Program-made: the position numbers and the translations under genes
The notes under the pieces: generated by a model
Told to the model about the DNA's origin: nothing
Database searches by the model: none
The model's input: the letters and a program-made list of their open reading frames with translations, nothing else
In this document: piece after piece, positions 61,309 through 64,000 of the stretch
How the letters are laid out: each line of letters starts with the position of its first letter
Numbering within the stretch: position 1 is the stretch's first letter
Assembly (NCBI GenBank): GCA_964487925.1
Contig: CAZASZ010000003.1
Span: forward strand, 1 to 64,000
DNA length: 64,000 nt
DNA from: RI-283 sp964487925
GTDB lineage: Bacteria; Pseudomonadota; Gammaproteobacteria; SZUA-140
Reading direction: 5' to 3'

Positions 61309-62418
61309 ATGAAGGTAACGACTGATCGGGATATATCCAGTGAACTTCAGACCCGGGTCCTCGAAGCTATCGAAGGCAAGGAGGCGATCTGCTTGCGCGG
61401 CGGTGGCAGCCTGGACTTCTATGGACGTATTCCGAGCGGCCGCGTGCTCGAACTCAGCGGTCACTGCGGCATCACTCACTATGCCCCGAGCGAACTGGTG
61501 ATCACGGCACGCGCCGGCACACCTATTGCCATGCTCGAGCAGACACTGGCAGAGCAAGGACAGATGTTGGCCTTCGAGCCTCCGCGCTACTCACCCGCGG
61601 CCACACTGGGCGGCGTCGTTTCGGCCAATCTGTCCGGCCCTCGCCGGGCTATCTGCGGCGCTGCCCGGGACTTTGTCCTCGGCTGCCGGATCGTCAACGG
61701 TCGCGGCGAGATATTGTCTTTCGGTGGCGAGGTCATGAAAAACGTGGCCGGGTTCGATGTCTCCCGGCTCATGACAGGCGCGCTGGGGACGCTCGGCATC
61801 TTGCTTGAGGTCTCGATCCGGACACTACCGCGCCCTCAGGCCGAAGCGACCCATATCATCGAGTCAGGCTCCATTGCCGCAGCCCTCGCAACCTTGACCC
61901 GAATGCGCGGGCAGCCGCTGCCGATCTCTGCTAGCGCCATTGTCAACGAGGTTCTCTACCTGCGGTTCAGTGGCAGCCCGGCCGGGGTCTCGGCTGCCAG
62001 AAAAGTCATCGGTGGCGATATCCTGCCAGCGGATAAAGCGGCGCTTTTCTGGTCACGGATCCGCGACCATGGACACCCTTTTTTCGAACCTGGGCACCCC
62101 CTATGGCGCCTATCGGTTCCTTCCGACATGCCCCCGCCTGAACTAGACGGCAACTGCCTCATCGAATGGGATGGACAATTACGTTGGCTGCGTACTGAGG
62201 CGCCACCCGCGACCGTTTTCGCGCTGGCTGCCAAAGCCGGCGGTCATGCCACGGCCTTCCGATATCAAGGCGGAGGTTGCCGGGGAGATGGGCGCGATCA
62301 GGTCTTCCACCCCATCGCCGCCCCGCTCATGGCCCTCCAAGACCGCATCAAGGCAGCCTTCGATCCTCACTGTATCTTCAACCCCGGACGCATCCATGCA
62401 GACGCGCATTCGACCTGA
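61309..62418 (+). CDS. glcE: glycolate oxidase FAD-binding subunit GlcE
   Basis: GlcE is the smaller flavin-binding partner of GlcD. The 369 residues have a shorter FAD-binding domain: CLRGGGSLDFYG near residue 28, PPRYSPAATLGGVVSANLSGP near 85-105, and VMKNVAGFDVSRLMTGALGTLG near 141-162, landmarks only. It ends FNPGRIHADAHST. It lies 14 bases after glcD and overlaps glcF by 23 bases. Confidence 0.94.
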   Translation: MKVTTDRDISSELQTRVLEAIEGKEAICLRGGGSLDFYGRIPSGRVLELSGHCGITHYAPSELVITARAGTPIAMLEQTLAEQGQMLAFEPPRYSPAATLGGVVSANLSGPRRAICGAARDFVLGCRIVNGRGEILSFGGEVMKNVAGFDVSRLMTGALGTLGILLEVSIRTLPRPQAEATHIIESGSIAAALATLTRMRGQPLPISASAIVNEVLYLRFSGSPAGVSAARKVIGGDILPADKAALFWSRIRDHGHPFFEPGHPLWRLSVPSDMPPPELDGNCLIEWDGQLRWLRTEAPPATVFALAAKAGGHATAFRYQGGGCRGDGRDQVFHPIAAPLMALQDRIKAAFDPHCIFNPGRIHADAHST

Positions 62419-63637
62419 TCTCCTTGAGACCCCCGAAGGTCAGCGCGCCGGTCGTATCTTACGCAATTGCGTACACTGCGGATTCTGCACCGCAACCTGC
62501 CCGACCTACCGGATTCTGGGCGATGAACTCGACAGTCCCAGAGGACGCATCTATCTGATCAAACAGGTCCTCGAAGGCGGCCCTGTCAGCGCCACGACCC
62601 AGGGGCATCTCGACCGCTGCCTGACCTGCCGGTCCTGTGAGACAACCTGCCCATCGGGCGTCGAATACGGCCACCTCGTCGACATTGGTCGCCAACTGGT
62701 CGAACAACAGGTTAGGCGCCCAGGCAAGGAACGGCTGCTACGCTGGTTTTTGATGCGTTTGCTGCCTTACCCGTCCCGCCTGGCGCCGTTGTTAAGGACC
62801 GGACAGTTTCTTCGCCCTGTGCTCCCCAAGGCCCTCCGGCTTGCGATTCCAGAAAACATGTCTACCGATAGTTGTGCGCGTGCCACTACGTCCCACCATG
62901 CCCGCCGTATGCTAATCCTGGAAGGTTGTGTGCAAAGCCTTATCTCGACCGGTACCAACCAAGCCGCGCGGCGAGTCTTTGATCGTCTCGGCATCGAACT
63001 CATTTCCGCGCCCGAGGCAGGCTGCTGTGGCGCCATCAGCCACCACCTGAACGCCCCCGGTGAGACCAAGGCCCAGATCCGAAGGAATATCGATGCCTGG
63101 TGGCCCAAGGTCGAGGTCGGGATCGAGGCTATTGTTATGACCGCGAGTGGATGTGGGGCCATTGTCCGCGAATATGGCGATCTGTTGCGTGACGACCCGG
63201 ACTACGCCGACAAGGCCCGGCAGATCAGTTCCCTGACACGCGATGCCAGTGAGGTGCTCTACGCCGTGTTGAAAGATGTCGATACTGAAGGATTATTTAC
63301 GAAGGGCAAACGTCCAGGCGTGGCCTTTCACAACCCCTGCAGTCTGCAACACGGTCAAGGTGTCACGGGCATCGTCGACGCCATGCTCGAACAGGCCGGT
63401 TATCCCCTGCGTCCAGTTGCCGATGCTCACCTTTGTTGCGGCTCGGCCGGGACCTATTCACTCCTGCAGCCAAAGATCGCGAATCGACTTCGTTCCGACA
63501 AACTCCGTGCCCTCGAGAACGGCCAACCCGAGATCATCGCCACGGCCAATGTAGGTTGCCAACACCATCTCGCCGCCGAATCATCGGTGCCGGTCGTGCA
63601 CTGGCTTGAACTCATCGATCGCGCTACTGCAAAGTGA
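62396..63637 (+). CDS. glcF: glycolate oxidase iron-sulfur subunit GlcF
   Basis: GlcF passes electrons from GlcD/E to the quinone pool. From ATG 62396 it has 413 residues, close to the 407 of Escherichia coli; a longer frame to 62171 runs within glcE and is rejected. Two 4Fe-4S motifs are CVHCGFCTATCP (near 24) and CLTCRSCETTCP (near 75). Two CCG domains (EAGCCGAISHH, then LCCGSAGTYSLLQP) complete the protein. Its end overlaps the convergent DUF2288 gene by 14 bases. Confidence 0.95.
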   Translation: MQTRIRPDLLETPEGQRAGRILRNCVHCGFCTATCPTYRILGDELDSPRGRIYLIKQVLEGGPVSATTQGHLDRCLTCRSCETTCPSGVEYGHLVDIGRQLVEQQVRRPGKERLLRWFLMRLLPYPSRLAPLLRTGQFLRPVLPKALRLAIPENMSTDSCARATTSHHARRMLILEGCVQSLISTGTNQAARRVFDRLGIELISAPEAGCCGAISHHLNAPGETKAQIRRNIDAWWPKVEVGIEAIVMTASGCGAIVREYGDLLRDDPDYADKARQISSLTRDASEVLYAVLKDVDTEGLFTKGKRPGVAFHNPCSLQHGQGVTGIVDAMLEQAGYPLRPVADAHLCCGSAGTYSLLQPKIANRLRSDKLRALENGQPEIIATANVGCQHHLAAESSVPVVHWLELIDRATAK

Positions 63638-63959
63638 CATCCCGAACGTCATTCGCCCGTTCCTGGACTAGAATCCAGGGCGCGATGACGACGGCCCAGA
63701 GCGTGCAGCCTTGCCAACCGAGTGCATCATCCTCGGTCGCGGGCGCGACTTCAGCGGACTGCATGGCCCTGGCAATCACATCAACCTCATCCAAGGTCAT
63801 GGCGATAGCTATATCGATAAGGTCGGTACTATCGGCGACCCGGATCACGTTCCCTCGCGCAAAGTGACGCTCGAGATCGGACCACGCAATGCGAGCCGTC
63901 TCGGCATTAAGGCGAGCCTTGATTTCCTCGCGGTCAGGGATATCGTTCTTGTCATTCAT
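63624..63959 (-). CDS. DUF2288 family protein
   Basis: This is a 111-residue protein of unknown function. The pattern IKARLNAETARIAWSDLERHFARGNVI, given by its Asn-Ala-Glu-Thr-Ala core near residue 18, and LWAVVIAPWILVQE near the end match DUF2288. It is soluble, with no signal or membrane segment. It overlaps the end of glcF tail-to-tail. The ATG lacks an obvious ribosome site, and the last 41 bases of the window hold only its upstream region. Confidence 0.78.
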   Translation of the reverse strand: MNDKNDIPDREEIKARLNAETARIAWSDLERHFARGNVIRVADSTDLIDIAIAMTLDEVDVIARAMQSAEVAPATEDDALGWQGCTLWAVVIAPWILVQERANDVRDVTLQ

Positions 63960-64000
63960 AAGGAAGTGGTCTCAAATCAGTATGGTACAACCTGACCGTC

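Overview
The window is a chromosomal stretch of about 57% GC that looks like a gammaproteobacterium, most probably a sulfur-oxidising member of or near the Chromatiales. The evidence is the gene order rho-trxA-rhlB, the order rsmG-parA-parB-atpI-atpBEFHAGDC-glmU-glmS, the proteobacterial pairs hemCD and hemXY, a class I adenylate cyclase, and a dissimilatory-type ATP sulfurylase (Sat) with a strong ribosome site. The taxon is inferred from gene content; no rRNA or tRNA gene was found.

Layout. 1-1137: a lone PEP-CTERM exported protein. 1184-14491 (minus): an origin-proximal cluster read as rsmG, parA, parB, atpZ, atpI, atpBEFHAGDC, a strong intrinsic terminator, then glmU and glmS; mnmG is missing beside rsmG. 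14799-25157 (plus): a type II secretion operon gspDEFGHIJKLMN lacking gspC, closed by a stem-loop shared with rho. 25267-28783: rho and trxA (minus) and rhlB (plus). 28813-33625 (minus): haem genes hemC, hemD, then after about 390 bases hemX and hemY. 33763-38248 (plus): argH and cyaA, then a patch of six short palindromes. 38450-40953 (minus): a lipoprotein, a UMF1-type transporter, a 60-residue membrane protein and a VanZ-like protein. 41018-44398 (plus): a three-gene glycerol operon (FGGY kinase, glycerophosphodiesterase, short GlpD). 44447-44571: a 125-base inverted-repeat element that supplies the stop codon of a HIT gene. 44978-48916 (minus): four genes with overlapping ends (possible PD-(D/E)xK protein, DinG/YoaA helicase, tsaB, cpdA). 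49134-55238 (plus): a phosphotransferase/P-loop fusion, sat, a GH100 invertase, an HDOD protein and a mini-secretin. 55252-57887 (minus): a GGDEF fragment and htpG with a likely sigma-32 promoter. 58194-63637 (plus): pgm and glcDEF in one overlapping operon. 63624-63959 (minus): a DUF2288 protein.

How it fits together. Most genes are housekeeping: ATP synthesis, chromosome partition, amino-sugar supply for the wall, haem, arginine, termination and RNA handling. The lifestyle signals are sulfur oxidation (Sat releasing ATP from APS), protein export (type II system, PEP-CTERM cargo), glycolate and glycerol use, sucrose cleavage, and nucleotide signalling (CyaA makes cAMP, CpdA degrades it; HDOD and GGDEF proteins). 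No CRISPR array, prophage, transposase gene or obvious novel defence island was seen. The best candidates for new biology are modest: the mini-secretin with its HDOD/GH100 neighbours, the possible nuclease coupled to a helicase, the gspC-less secretion operon, and the two inverted-repeat elements.
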